Shown: positions 7,141-16,489 of the stretch, in pieces
Numbering within the stretch: the stretch's first letter is position 1
How the letters are laid out: every line of letters starts with the position of its first letter
NCBI RefSeq assembly: GCF_018343515.1
Contig: NZ_JAGYPD010000007.1
Coordinates: 310,001-374,000, forward strand
From: Bacillus sp. FJAT-50079
GTDB lineage: Bacteria; Bacillota; Bacilli; Bacillales; Bacillaceae_C
Direction: 5' to 3'
Length of the DNA stretch: 64,000 nt
Made by a program: the position numbers and the translations under genes
The notes under the pieces: generated by a model
What the model was told of the DNA's origin: nothing
What the model saw: only the letters and a program-made list of their open reading frames with translations
The model's database searches: none

Positions 7141-8345
7141 AGATGAGAGAAGTGTATATCGTAGATGCTGTTAGAAGTCCAATTGGTCGGTATAAAGGGG
7201 CATTAAAATCGGTTCGCCCCGATGATTTAGCGGCACTTGTTATTAAAGGTCTTTTACAAAGAAACCCAACGGTCCCTGCTCAGGAAATTGAAGAGGTCGT
7301 GCTAGGCAATGCGAATGGAGCGGGGGAAGAGAACCGAAATGTTGCTCGTATGGTTGCATTGCTTGCTGATCTTCCGATTGAAGTAGGGGGGACAACATTA
7401 AATCGATTATGTGGATCAGGTCTTGATGCGGTAAATTACGCAGCAAGGGCGATCATGATTGGGGAAGGAGATATATTCATAGCGGGTGGAACGGAAAGTA
7501 TGACAAGGGCTCCGTTCGTTATTGGCAAGCCGGAAGTTGATTTTCCACGAGGAAATATGGAAATGCTTGATACAACGATCGGCTGGCGCTTTACGAATCC
7601 AAAGATTGAGGAGCGGTATGGAGCGGACAGCATGCCGCAAACAGCCGAAAATGTCGCTCAAAAATATGGGATTTCTCGTGAGGAACAAGATCAATTTGCC
7701 TTGCAAAGCCAGATGAAAGCAAAAATGGCGATGGAAAAAAAACAATTCGCCAATGAAATCATTCCCATTGAAGTAACCGATCGCCGAGGAAATATAACAA
7801 TTGTCGATATGGATGAGCATCCGCGTCCGAATACGACCATTGAAGGCTTACAAAAATTAAGGCCGATTTTTGAAAATGGGACGGTAACAGCTGGAAATGC
7901 GTCGGGTATTAATGATGGCGCGTCGGCATTATTATTAATGAGCGGGGAAAAAGTAAAAGAATTTGGATTGAAGCCGCTTGGAAAATATGTTGTATCTGCG
8001 ATTGCTGGGCTTGAACCGGATGTGATGGGACTCGGACCGATTTACGCGTCTCAAAAAGCACTTGCACGGGCAAAGCTTTCGATCAATGACATCGGGCTCG
8101 TAGAACTAAATGAAGCATTCGCTTCACAATCACTTGAATGCATCCATCAACTTGAGCTGAATCCTGAACTTGTTAACGTAAATGGGGGGGCGATTGCATT
8201 TGGTCACCCGCTTGGCGCAAGTGGCGCCCGAATTTTAACGACATTGCTCCATGAAATGAATCGACGTGCTGATGTACAATACGGTCTCGCGACAATGTGT
8301 ATCGGTGTAGGTCAAGGAATTGCAACGATTGTTGAAAAAGTATAA
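7137..8345 (+). CDS. Acetyl-CoA acyltransferase (thiolase)
   Basis: 402 residues with all thiolase landmarks: the acyl-binding Cys in NRLCGSGLDAVNYAARA (about residue 90), GGTESMTRAP, NEAFASQ, the catalytic His in GGAIAFGHPLGASGAR, and the second Cys in TMCIGVGQG. It performs CoA-dependent cleavage of 3-ketoacyl-CoA to acetyl-CoA and a shorter acyl-CoA, the last step of the cluster. It overlaps the hydratase stop by 4 nt (ATGA); ATG 7143 is an alternative start. It resembles FadA/PcaF-type degradative thiolases rather than a biosynthetic one, but specificity is not readable. Confidence 0.92.
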   Translation: MKMREVYIVDAVRSPIGRYKGALKSVRPDDLAALVIKGLLQRNPTVPAQEIEEVVLGNANGAGEENRNVARMVALLADLPIEVGGTTLNRLCGSGLDAVNYAARAIMIGEGDIFIAGGTESMTRAPFVIGKPEVDFPRGNMEMLDTTIGWRFTNPKIEERYGADSMPQTAENVAQKYGISREEQDQFALQSQMKAKMAMEKKQFANEIIPIEVTDRRGNITIVDMDEHPRPNTTIEGLQKLRPIFENGTVTAGNASGINDGASALLLMSGEKVKEFGLKPLGKYVVSAIAGLEPDVMGLGPIYASQKALARAKLSINDIGLVELNEAFASQSLECIHQLELNPELVNVNGGAIAFGHPLGASGARILTTLLHEMNRRADVQYGLATMCIGVGQGIATIVEKV

Positions 8346-8349
8346 AAAA

Positions 8350-8380
8350 CATAATGGAATCTTCCCATTATGTTTTTTTA
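8350..8380 (+). terminator. Intrinsic terminator of the CoA cluster
   Basis: CATAATGG and CCATTATG form a perfect 8-bp stem, preceded by six A and followed by seven T, directly after the thiolase stop. It marks the end of the catabolic operon. Confidence 0.85.
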
Positions 8381-8437
8381 TTATCTAGGAAATTATAAAA
8401 TACTTGCTTGTGGACAATTTCGATTGGAGCAATCTAC

Positions 8438-8649
8438 GTCTAGCTCCAGTCGCCCAGCGACTAGCAAACTTCACTCTTCTTCCTACGATAAGTCAATATC
8501 GGCTCATTATTCGCCGTGTTTAGGCCTGCACGATGCAGGTCACAACGGCGTTGCCACAGGACGTGGCGGTTTTAGCCGTTGATCTCATAGAATCTCGTCA
8601 GAATCGCGAAAGGAAGTACGTCGCTAAACGGGCGCTTGCGCTTTTGTTC
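8438..8649. repeat. Bacillus-type intergenic repeat (GTCTAGCTCCAG ... GCGCTTGCGCTTTTGTTCTT)
   Basis: The gap between the thiolase terminator and pssA begins GTCTAGCTCCAG and ends GGGCGCTTGCGCTTTTGTTCTT, the ends of a repeat I know from many Bacillus genomes. The middle contains a GCACGATGCAGGTCAC...GCCACAGGACGTGGCG module; a second copy lies at 25558-25624. A shrunken right end occurs at 46373-46417. The 70-codon plus-strand frame over it is not credible as a gene. Confidence 0.7.
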
Positions 8650-9141
8650 TTAAAGTTTTTTTATTCTAATTGGGCTTACCATTAATAGAGCGAGGATTAA
8701 AGTGATCCATGCATTGCTATATGAAAAAAATGCCATACCTGCCAATGGCAATCCGGCGGCTGGAATCGGTAATCCTTGAAAATAACCAATGGTTGGTTTA
8801 ACGCTAAACTTAGCTAATCTTAATGCCCCCATCGTTGGGAAGAGGAAGAATGCCAAAGAAGTTAATAGAGATGGTGGAGCAATGGAATGAAATAAAAGTG
8901 CAGGAGCAACTCCGAAACTAACAATATCAGCTAAGGAATCAATTTCTACGCCAAATTCACTATTTACTTTCAACTTTCTTGCAATCCTTCCGTCAAGAAG
9001 ATCTAAGGTAGCTGATAAGAAAATTAAAATAGAGGCGACTTGCAAAAAACCACTCATGTTAAAGGTGATTGAAAGAACACCGCATAATAAATTCCCAATT
9101 GTGAGTAGATTGGGTACAACTTTTGCTAATTGCTTAAGCAC
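8650..9141 (-). CDS. pssA: CDP-diacylglycerol-serine O-phosphatidyltransferase
   Basis: A 163-residue membrane enzyme making phosphatidylserine, the precursor of phosphatidylethanolamine. The CDP-alcohol phosphotransferase signature DGx2ARx8Gx3Dx3D is complete: DGRIARKLKVNSEFGVEID followed by SLAD. It is flanked by about five hydrophobic segments. GTG 9141 is chosen because GGAGG lies 7 nt upstream and the protein then begins MLKQLAKVVPNLLTIGN, as in the family; the open frame runs upstream to 9228 without a better site. It is monocistronic here, with no psd (decarboxylase) gene beside it, and transcribed away from sigL. Confidence 0.88.
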   Translation of the reverse strand: MLKQLAKVVPNLLTIGNLLCGVLSITFNMSGFLQVASILIFLSATLDLLDGRIARKLKVNSEFGVEIDSLADIVSFGVAPALLFHSIAPPSLLTSLAFFLFPTMGALRLAKFSVKPTIGYFQGLPIPAAGLPLAGMAFFSYSNAWITLILALLMVSPIRIKKL

Positions 9142-9322
9142 TCCTTCGCCTCCTTGCGTAAACAAATCGATTATGTATATAGCATTTCTATTTATTAATC
9201 CATTATTCCAGAAAGAAATCACTCGCACTGGATTTTTTCTCAGTCATTCGGTTGCACCTTTTTATTTCTCTATATACGGAAAAGTCGGAATATAGTAAAA
9301 TGATGAGCGAGGGGGGATTCAG

Positions 9323-10663
9323 GTGAAAATGGAGATGGGTTTGGCACAACGTCAAACATTACATATAGCGATGACTCAGGAATTGCAACAGGCGATATCC
9401 ATTCTTCAGTATTCTGCCCAAGAGCTTACCTCATTTCTTGAGATGAAAGCTATGGAAAATCCGCTCATCCAATTAGAAAGTCCTATGGTCAAATCTAACG
9501 ATACATATGATGCAAGAATAAGAAGCAGAAAGACAAACGGGTCAGACTCTAATCAAGATAAATGGTTGGAACAAATCGCTGATTCATCTGAGCATCTAGC
9601 TGATTATTTAATTTCACAACTAATAATGGAAGCGTTACCAAATGGCGAAAAAAGGCTTGCGAAGCAACTCATTTATCAGCTTGATAAGAACGGTTATTTA
9701 GGCGTTTCATTAGAAGAAGTAGCGATGATCAATAATGTCGATATAAAAGCCGTGCAAAAATGTTTAGCTATCATTCAAGGGCTAGATCCTGCCGGCGTTG
9801 CCGCAAGATCACTGCAAGAATGCTTGTTGCTGCAAGTAAAACGGAGGAAAGATGTGCCGGAGCTTGTCATAACCTTATTAGAAAAGGATTTTAACAATTT
9901 CGCGGAAAGAAAGTGGAAGGAAATTGCTCAGAAAAGATCCGTTCGTCTTACAGATATCCAGGCAGCGGCTGATTATATTAAAACATTGCATCCGCGACCA
10001 GGTGCCGCATTTACGAATGAGCGACCACAATACATTGTTCCGGATTTAATTTTACAAATGGATAAGGATGGGCTGGAACTACAAGTGTGTGAGCATCATA
10101 TCCCGAAGATCACATATGAAACGGATTATTATACACGAATGAAAAACTATGCAGATGAACGTGTCAATCAATTTTTAGGTGAGAAAAGGCAGGATTATCG
10201 CTGGATTATGAATAGCTTAGAGCAACGAAAGCTTACTTTAATGAAGGTCGGAACAGCGATTGTGAACATACAGAAGGATTTTTTCTTAAAGGGTCCGCGC
10301 TATTTGCGACCGCTAACAATGAGCGAATTGGCGCAAATGATCGATGTCCATGAATCAACCGTAAGCCGAGCGGTAAGAGGGAAATATATCCAAACCCCAA
10401 AAGGGACGTTTGAGCTAAAAATTTTCTTTTCTCAAGCATTGCAAGTGAGCCACCATGAAGACGGTGAACAGGCTTCAGCAAGCCAAGCGAAAGCAATGAT
10501 CGAAGAGCTGGTGAAGAAGGAAAATAAAAGTAAACCATTATCGGATCAAAGAATCGTTGAACAATTGCAAGCGGATGGAATGGCATTATCGAGAAGGACG
10601 GTTGCAAAGTACCGTGAACAGCTTGGTATACCATCGTCAACGAAAAGAAAAAGGTATGTGTAA
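9323..10663 (+). CDS. sigL: RNA polymerase sigma-54 factor
   Basis: 446 residues of RpoN/SigL. The N-terminal activator-interaction region is glutamine-rich (QRQTLHIAMTQELQQAISILQYS). The core-binding domain follows (LDPAGVAARSLQECLLLQ). The -12-binding helix-turn-helix is VHESTVSRAVRGKYIQTP (about residue 342). The C-terminal RpoN box reads SRRTVAKYREQLGIPSS against the consensus ARRTVAKYRE. GTG 9323 follows GAGGGGGGATTCAG; ATG 9329 is also possible. A consensus sigma-54 promoter lies 9.3 kb upstream at the window edge, so at least one target operon is nearby. Confidence 0.95.
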   Translation: MKMEMGLAQRQTLHIAMTQELQQAISILQYSAQELTSFLEMKAMENPLIQLESPMVKSNDTYDARIRSRKTNGSDSNQDKWLEQIADSSEHLADYLISQLIMEALPNGEKRLAKQLIYQLDKNGYLGVSLEEVAMINNVDIKAVQKCLAIIQGLDPAGVAARSLQECLLLQVKRRKDVPELVITLLEKDFNNFAERKWKEIAQKRSVRLTDIQAAADYIKTLHPRPGAAFTNERPQYIVPDLILQMDKDGLELQVCEHHIPKITYETDYYTRMKNYADERVNQFLGEKRQDYRWIMNSLEQRKLTLMKVGTAIVNIQKDFFLKGPRYLRPLTMSELAQMIDVHESTVSRAVRGKYIQTPKGTFELKIFFSQALQVSHHEDGEQASASQAKAMIEELVKKENKSKPLSDQRIVEQLQADGMALSRRTVAKYREQLGIPSSTKRKRYV

Positions 10664-10668
10664 TAAAA

Positions 10669-10699
10669 ACAGGTGAAGGCATGTACTTCACCTGTTTCA
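10669..10699. terminator. Bidirectional terminator between sigL and the GGDEF-EAL gene
   Basis: AAACAGGTGAAG and CTTCACCTGTTT form a 12-bp perfect stem with a 7-nt loop between two convergent genes. There are A-rich and T-rich flanks on either side. Confidence 0.8.
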
Positions 10700-10711
10700 C
10701 TTAGTAAATCA

Positions 10712-12427
10712 TCATTTCGCTACATTGGCTTTCATGTATTCTTCAAAGTCCGGGCTTGATAAAGGCTTGCTAAATAAGAAGCCTTGACCGCGATTACAGC
10801 CATCGTTTATCAAAATGTCTAGTTGTTCGGGCATTTCAATTCCTTCAGCAATGACTTTAATATTTAGTGAGTTTGCTAGGCTTAAAACTGCTTTTACTAT
10901 CGCTTTGCTCTCATCATTTTCGTGAATATCTCTAATAAAGGAGGCATCGATTTTTAAAGAGTCTACCGGTAAATGTTTAATATAGCTAAATGAACTATAT
11001 CCTGTTCCAAAATCATCGATTGAAATTTGTACACCGAGCTTTCTAATCTCCTGTAAAATTGTTGCTGCATTTTCCATATCAGCAAAGACGGTTTCCGTCA
11101 CTTCAAGCTCTAGCCATTTCGGTTCTAGTCCCGTTTCTTTTAAGATCTGATCAACTTTTTTCACTAGATTGCCTTGTTCTAGTTGACGAACGGAAATGTT
11201 CACAGAAATTCTGGCCGGCGGATATCCTTGATCTTGCCAAGCTTTAGCTTGGGCACATGCATGGCGTAAAATCCAATCACCAAGTGGAACGATTAATCCT
11301 GTTTCCTCAGCTAAAGGAATAAATTGATTTGGAGGAATTCTTCCTAAATTGGGATGCATCCAGCGTACAAGAGCTTCCATTCCAATAAATTGATTCGTAG
11401 ACAAACTGATTTTTGGCTGATAATCGAGATGGAATTGTTCAAGTTGAATCGCTTTGCTTAATTCAATTTCAAGTAAATATCGCTCCAATGACTGCTGCTC
11501 CATATGCGGTTCGTATTGAACATATCCGTTTTTTCCACCTTCTTTAATTGTATACAGTGCCGTATCTGCCCTCGTTAACAAAAGATCAGCTGTTTTCCCA
11601 TTGTCGGGATAGACGGCGATCCCGATGCTGCATGAGAGAGTATGAGGTTGTCCAGAAATGATAAAAGGCTTACGCAAACTCGCTAAAACTTTTTCTGCTT
11701 GTTTACTAGCTTCCGCCTGATCTGTAATATTTAAAATAACTGTAAACTCATCTCCGCCAATCCGGGCAACTAAATCTGTCGGGAGAAGGGCTTGCTTAAT
11801 TCGTAAGGCAGCTTCTGTAAGAACGACATCACCAACATCATGCCCCCAGTGATCGTTTACATATTTAAAGCGGTCTAGATCAACAAACATCACTGCGACC
11901 TTAGATGATGACTTTTTCGCCTGAGTAATATCTTTGCGCAGTTGATTCATAAATAGCCGGCGATTGGGGAGGTCCGTTAATATATCATGATAAGCTAAAT
12001 GATATATTTTTTGTTCCATTCGTTTTCGTACAGTAATATCATTACGGATTGAAATGTATTGATAAGGCTTTCCTTTTTCATCTAAAAAAGGAACGATCGT
12101 CGTATCGACCCAATAAAATGAACCGTCTTTCGCTTTATTTTTTATTTCCCCACGCCAAACATTTCCTCTTCCAATCGTCGCCCACATCTGTTTGAAGAAA
12201 TTCTTTGGATGATGATGAGAATTTAAAATGCGATGATCTTGTCCAAGTAATTCATCGCGATCATATTTGGAAATTTTGCAAAACAAATCATTTACATAAA
12301 TAATCGTTCCTTTACGATCCGTAATTGCCACAATGGAGGCTTGGTCAAGCGCATATTTAATGTCCTTAAGTTTGATTAATGTATGCTTCAAATCCATGGT
12401 CTGCATGGAGCTTTCTTTTTGTTGCAT
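10712..12427 (-). CDS. PAS-GGDEF-EAL cyclic-di-GMP protein
   Basis: 571 residues without a membrane segment. A PAS domain (about 25-135, [21 protein letters not shown]) is followed by a GGDEF domain with intact [11 protein letters not shown] (about residue 222). An EAL domain then has [34 protein letters not shown] and VIAEGIE. Both catalytic signatures are preserved, so it could make and/or hydrolyse c-di-GMP; a balance cannot be predicted. ATG 12427 is preferred, with AAAGAGGTGA just upstream; the frame extends to 12448. It stands alone, so the signal sensed by PAS is unknown. Confidence 0.9.
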   Translation of the reverse strand: MQQKESSMQTMDLKHTLIKLKDIKYALDQASIVAITDRKGTIIYVNDLFCKISKYDRDELLGQDHRILNSHHHPKNFFKQMWATIGRGNVWRGEIKNKAKDGSFYWVDTTIVPFLDEKGKPYQYISIRNDITVRKRMEQKIYHLAYHDILTDLPNRRLFMNQLRKDITQAKKSSSKVAVMFVDLDRFKYVNDHWGHDVGDVVLTEAALRIKQALLPTDLVARIGGDEFTVILNITDQAEASKQAEKVLASLRKPFIISGQPHTLSCSIGIAVYPDNGKTADLLLTRADTALYTIKEGGKNGYVQYEPHMEQQSLERYLLEIELSKAIQLEQFHLDYQPKISLSTNQFIGMEALVRWMHPNLGRIPPNQFIPLAEETGLIVPLGDWILRHACAQAKAWQDQGYPPARISVNISVRQLEQGNLVKKVDQILKETGLEPKWLELEVTETVFADMENAATILQEIRKLGVQISIDDFGTGYSSFSYIKHLPVDSLKIDASFIRDIHENDESKAIVKAVLSLANSLNIKVIAEGIEMPEQLDILINDGCNRGQGFLFSKPLSSPDFEEYMKANVAK

Positions 12428-12597
12428 AATGTTCACCTCTTTATCCATTCATCTAGTGGATGTTACTCTTATCATATCAAGTGCTAAAAGTTCAAGATAG
12501 TTCTAAGTCTTTGGAACAGGCAGCATTTTTTCTGCTAGTCAAAATATCGTCAAAATTATCCAGAATTCCTGTATGCGTTATCATCATCTGGCGTGTA

Positions 12598-12626
12598 TTG
12601 ACAAAGAAAATTACGTATATTAGCAT
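12598..12626 (+). promoter_or_regulatory. Likely sigma-A promoter for the SAM hydrolase gene
   Basis: TTGACA (12598-12603) and TAGCAT (12621-12626) are separated by 17 nt, about 70 nt upstream of the GTG start at 12696. Confidence 0.5.
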
Positions 12627-12695
12627 AATTACAATCGTAATTTTTAAAAAATTCAATGGAATTAAGCTATGTCTAAAGATGAAAGGAAGAACGCA

Positions 12696-13535
12696 GTGGG
12701 GAGTCCCTTAATTTTTCAATCGGATTTTGGACTCGGGGATGGCGCGGTAAGTGCTATGTACGGAGTTGCAAATGGGGTTGATACGAACTTAAGAATTTTT
12801 GATTTAACGCATGAGATACCACCATACAATATTTGGGAGGGGTCTTATCGACTATTGCAGACGATCTCATATTGGCCAAAGCAATCGGTGTTTGTCTCTG
12901 TCGTCGATCCTGGTGTAGGTTCAGAACGTAAAAGTGTTGTCGTACGCACTGCCTCCGATCATTATATTGTTACACCTGATAATGGGACGCTTACCCATAT
13001 TCATAAACATATCGGAATTACTCAAATGAGGCTAATTGATGAAGAAATAAACCGCTTGCCTAACTCGGGCGCATCACATACGTTTCATGGGCGTGATATT
13101 TATGCGTATACAGCAGCAAGACTAGCATCAGGAACGATTACATTTGAAGAGGTTGGACCGGAATTAGCGCTTGAATCCATTGTACTGCTTCCGTTTCAAT
13201 CAGCAAGCATCGATCATGGAGCATTGTCAGGAATGATTGATGTGTTAGATGTGCGATACGGAAATTTATGGACAAATATAAGCAGAAAACTTTTAATTGA
13301 ACTAGGTATCCAGTATAGAGAAAATGTGAAGGTTGCCATTGATTATGATGGAACGAGAGTGTACGAGAAGAAAATGATCTATGGAAAATCATTTGCTGAT
13401 AATGAAGTGGGACAACCATTAATCTATATTAATTCACTTGATAATGTTGCCGTTGCGATCAATCAAGCATCTTTTGCGAAAAAATTCCAAATTGGAACGG
13501 GAATCGACTGGAAAATTTTCATCAGTAAAGCATAG
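12696..13535 (+). CDS. S-adenosyl-L-methionine hydrolase, adenosine-forming (SAM hydroxide adenosyltransferase/DUF62)
   Basis: 279 residues of the family related to fluorinase and chlorinase. These proteins hydrolyse SAM to adenosine and methionine. Recognisable pieces are LIFQSDFGLGDGAVSAMYGV at the N-terminus, SVVDPGVGSERKSVVV (about 80) and TFHGRDIYAYTAARL (about 130), which carry the Asp, Arg and His of the hydrolase triad. The C-terminal domain has RYGNLWTN. GTG 12696 is favoured because AAAGGA lies 8 nt upstream; ATG 12669 opens the same frame without a Shine-Dalgarno sequence. It is monocistronic between the c-di-GMP gene and ppaC, so context does not explain the physiological role. 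Confidence 0.88.
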   Translation: MGSPLIFQSDFGLGDGAVSAMYGVANGVDTNLRIFDLTHEIPPYNIWEGSYRLLQTISYWPKQSVFVSVVDPGVGSERKSVVVRTASDHYIVTPDNGTLTHIHKHIGITQMRLIDEEINRLPNSGASHTFHGRDIYAYTAARLASGTITFEEVGPELALESIVLLPFQSASIDHGALSGMIDVLDVRYGNLWTNISRKLLIELGIQYRENVKVAIDYDGTRVYEKKMIYGKSFADNEVGQPLIYINSLDNVAVAINQASFAKKFQIGTGIDWKIFISKA

Positions 13536-13608
13536 GTTGATTCGCATCTTGCTCTTCATATGGTAAACTAAAGATGAGAAAAATTTACATAAAATCAAGG
13601 AGAACGAT

Positions 13609-14535
13609 ATGGAAAAGACGCTTATTTTTGGACACAAAAACCCAGATACAGATACGATTTGTTCTGCTATCGTGTATGCAGACGTGAAAACGAAGCTCGG
13701 CATGAATGTTGAAGCAGTTCGTTTAGGCGAAGTGAATGGTGAGACACAATATGCTTTAGATCATTTTGAAGTAGCTGCTCCTCGTCTAGTTGAAACTGTG
13801 GCTGAAGAAACAAATCAAGTTATTTTAGTTGACCATAATGAAAGACAGCAAAGTGTTGCGGATATTGAAAAAGTGCGCGTGGTCGAGGTCATCGATCATC
13901 ATCGAATTGCTAATTTTGAAACGAGTGACCCACTTTATTTCCGCGCGGAGCCTGTTGGTTGTACAGCAACAATTTTGAATAAAATTTATAAAGAAAACGG
14001 CTTGGAAATCGATAAGAAGATGGCAGGTTTAATGTTGTCAGCGATTATTTCCGATTCATTATTATTTAAATCACCGACTTGCACGGAGGAAGATATCGTG
14101 GCTGCTAAAGAGCTTGCGGAAATTGCCGGAGTTGATGCGGATCAGTATGGCTTAGAAATGCTGAAAGCCGGCGCAGACGTAAGTGGCAAAACAGTGGAGC
14201 AATTGCTCTCCTTAGACGCGAAGGAATTTAATATGGGCAGTGCCAAGGTTGAAATCGCTCAAGTCAATGCGGTTGGCGTTGAAGATGTGCTTGCACGTGA
14301 AGCTGAAATCGAAGCAGCACTTGCTGAAGTCGTTGCTGAAAAAGGCCTCGATTTATTTTTATTCGTTGTGACAGATATTTTAACGAATGATTCAACAGCG
14401 ATTGCGGTCGGACACTCTTCTGAAGCAGTTGAAAAAGCGTTTGGTGTAACGCTTGAAAACAAGAAGGCATTGCTAAAGGGAATCGTTTCACGCAAGAAAC
14501 AAATTGTGCCGCCATTAACAGAAGCACTGAGCTAA
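13609..14535 (+). CDS. ppaC: Manganese-dependent inorganic pyrophosphatase
   Basis: 308 residues of the family II (DHH) pyrophosphatase. The metal ligands are visible in [18 protein letters not shown] (residues 7-24), VDHNE (about 75) and [10 protein letters not shown] (about 96), the DHH motif. The C-terminal DHHA2 domain ends in [10 protein letters not shown], which contributes substrate-binding basic residues. The length is typical. It hydrolyses cytoplasmic pyrophosphate and pulls biosynthetic reactions forward. AAGGAGAACGAT precedes the ATG. Confidence 0.95.
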   Translation: MEKTLIFGHKNPDTDTICSAIVYADVKTKLGMNVEAVRLGEVNGETQYALDHFEVAAPRLVETVAEETNQVILVDHNERQQSVADIEKVRVVEVIDHHRIANFETSDPLYFRAEPVGCTATILNKIYKENGLEIDKKMAGLMLSAIISDSLLFKSPTCTEEDIVAAKELAEIAGVDADQYGLEMLKAGADVSGKTVEQLLSLDAKEFNMGSAKVEIAQVNAVGVEDVLAREAEIEAALAEVVAEKGLDLFLFVVTDILTNDSTAIAVGHSSEAVEKAFGVTLENKKALLKGIVSRKKQIVPPLTEALS

Positions 14536-14540
14536 TGCTA

Positions 14541-14828
14541 GAGAGGCTAGGACATAACTAAGTGATCAAATCTAAAGACGAATAATAAATCGATTAGCGT
14601 AGGAAATATATTTAGACTCCTGCTGGAAGAATGGTCTCGGCGAGACTCCGCAGTGCCTGTTTAAGGAATGAAGCCTATCGTGTGTGGCAACGGCTTCGTG
14701 ACCAACCATCTGTTGGACCGAAGGCTCAATAGCCGCCCGCGGAAAGCGAAGTATATTTTCGGAGCGAGTGAATTGCAGTTATTATCGTTCGGATTTTGAT
14801 TTGCTAAAAAACTTTTGTCCTCGGCCTC
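14541..14828. repeat. Long intergenic repeat bounded by GAGGCTAGGACATAAC / TGTCCTCGGCCTC
   Basis: The gap between ppaC and pheA is filled by one element whose ends are complementary (GAGGCTAGGACA and TGTCCTCGGCCTC), so the RNA could fold end to end. The interior contains CCCGCGGAAAGCGAAGTATA, a phrase of the widespread Bacillus intergenic repeat. A shorter relative is nested at about 2583-2713. No gene is seen in it. Confidence 0.7.
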
Positions 14829-14859
14829 TTTTCAATTTGGAAGAAGGAGTTTGATTATT

Positions 14860-15681
14860 TTGAAAGTAGCCTATTTAGGACCAAAGGGGACATTTTCCGA
14901 AGAAGCTGCACTAAAATACTTTGCAGATAAAGAAATTTCTCCCATTGAACACGGAACGATTTTAGACGTGTTAGAAGCGGTAGCAGAGGGACGAGTCGAT
15001 AAAGGAATTGTGCCGATTGAAAATGCCATTGAAGGTACGATTACGATGACGACAGACGGCTTAACGAATTATGATGTATGGATTGAAGGCGAGGCGATAT
15101 TGCCAGTCTCTCTGCACTTACTAACAAATGAAGGGGCCAAATTGGAAGACATTAAGGAAGTATGGTCGATTCCTCCTGCATTAGCCCAATGCCGTGATTA
15201 CACAAGAGAGCTGCGCGTTGAGACGAAGCATTACAGCAGTACAGCTAATGCGGCTGAATCATTGAAAAAGGACGGACGTCTTGATGCGGGAGCAATCGCA
15301 TCAGCTTGGGCAGCAGAAACATTTGGTTTGACGATTACAAAAAGTAATATTCAAGATTATGCAGGGAATTCCACGAGGTTTTTAATTTTAACAAAACAAC
15401 ATTCTCATCAGCAAAAAGCGGAGAAAACGATGTTGCTCGTTACTCCGACGGAAGACCGTCCAGGATTACTCGCATCGATGCTTAATGTATTTTCTTCGCT
15501 TGGAGTTAACTTGACGTGGATTGAATCGCGTCCAACAAAGAAAAAATTAGGTACGTATCGCTTTTTCTTTGAAGCAACAATGGGCTTGCATGAAAGTCAT
15601 CTGCAAAAGGCGATCGCTATTTTAGAAACGTATGATTATGATGTACGTGTACTCGGGAGCTTTGATGCAAAGCATTTATAA
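14860..15681 (+). CDS. pheA: Prephenate dehydratase
   Basis: 273 residues. The catalytic PDT domain (VAYLGPKGTFSEEAAL, PIENAIEGTITMTTD, and GNSTRFLIL with the TRF motif near residue 180) is followed by a C-terminal ACT domain (TPTEDRPGLLASMLNVF, ESRPTKKKLGTYRFFFE). The ACT domain normally binds phenylalanine for feedback inhibition. It converts prephenate to phenylpyruvate. TTG 14860 is the likely start, with AGAAGGAG about 11 nt upstream; an in-frame TTG at 14815 lies inside the repeat. No chorismate mutase domain is fused. Confidence 0.92.
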   Translation: MKVAYLGPKGTFSEEAALKYFADKEISPIEHGTILDVLEAVAEGRVDKGIVPIENAIEGTITMTTDGLTNYDVWIEGEAILPVSLHLLTNEGAKLEDIKEVWSIPPALAQCRDYTRELRVETKHYSSTANAAESLKKDGRLDAGAIASAWAAETFGLTITKSNIQDYAGNSTRFLILTKQHSHQQKAEKTMLLVTPTEDRPGLLASMLNVFSSLGVNLTWIESRPTKKKLGTYRFFFEATMGLHESHLQKAIAILETYDYDVRVLGSFDAKHL

Positions 15682-15695
15682 CGAGGGGTGAAAAA

Positions 15696-16349
15696 ATGAA
15701 AATTGAAATTTGGTCAGATTTTGTATGTCCGTTTTGCTATATTGGAAAGCGAAGATTAGAAGCAGCTTTAGAGCAGTTTCCACATCGAGATGAAGTTCAG
15801 CTTGAATTCAAAAGCTTTGAGCTTGATCCGGACGCCCCGCTAAAGAGCACGCAAAGCATTCATGAAATGCTTGCAGCAAAATATGGAATGACAATTGAAA
15901 AAGCAAAGGAAATGAACGCAGGAGTCGGCGAACAGGCTGCAAGTGTTGGGTTGACGTTTAATTTTGACAATATGAAACCAACAAACACATTTGATGCGCA
16001 TCGCCTTGCTCATTATGCGAAAAAGCATGGAAAAGCGAATAAAATAACCGAGAATTTGCTGCATGCCTATTTTACTGACGGGAAGGATGTCAGTGACAAG
16101 GAAACATTGGTTGCACTGGCAGAAGGCGTTGGACTCGAAGCTGATGCGGTATTAGCTGTTCTCAATGATGAGCAGGCGTATGCGGACGATGTTCGAGACG
16201 ATGAAAAAACAGCAAGTCAAATTGGGGTTCGCGGTGTTCCATTTTTTGTTTTGAATGGGAAATACGCTGTTTCAGGTGCCCAAGCTTCGGAAACCTTTTT
16301 AGGAGCACTTGAAAAAGTGTGGGAAGAGGAACAGAATACAATCGACTAA
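15696..16349 (+). CDS. DsbA-family oxidoreductase, FrnE-like
   Basis: 217 residues of a thioredoxin-fold protein with an inserted helical domain. The active site CPFC sits at residues 10-13 (WSDFVCPFCYIGKRRLE), and the cis-proline loop is IGVRGVPFFVLNG near residue 175. There is no signal peptide, so it is cytoplasmic, as FrnE-type proteins usually are. The partner is unknown. It starts 15 bp after pheA and may be cotranscribed, although no functional link is evident. Confidence 0.88.
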   Translation: MKIEIWSDFVCPFCYIGKRRLEAALEQFPHRDEVQLEFKSFELDPDAPLKSTQSIHEMLAAKYGMTIEKAKEMNAGVGEQAASVGLTFNFDNMKPTNTFDAHRLAHYAKKHGKANKITENLLHAYFTDGKDVSDKETLVALAEGVGLEADAVLAVLNDEQAYADDVRDDEKTASQIGVRGVPFFVLNGKYAVSGAQASETFLGALEKVWEEEQNTID

Positions 16350-16367
16350 TACTTATAGGTTGTCTTT

Positions 16368-16398
16368 AGATCAAATCGATACGATTTGGTCTTTTCTG
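16368..16398 (+). terminator. Intrinsic terminator after the FrnE-like gene
   Basis: AGATCAAATCG pairs with CGATTTGGTCT (one G-T pair) around a short loop and is followed by TTTTCT. Confidence 0.75.
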
Positions 16399-16489
16399 AT
16401 TTGTGTTTATATTGATCATTGTTCAATGATTTTCTGAACGGTCAAGTTAGAAAAACGTTTTAAAATGAAAGGGCAATGTCGTAATACTA

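Noticed and set aside
8370-8582. 70-codon plus-strand frame after the thiolase
   Set aside because: It begins in the terminator T-run and reads through an intergenic repeat.
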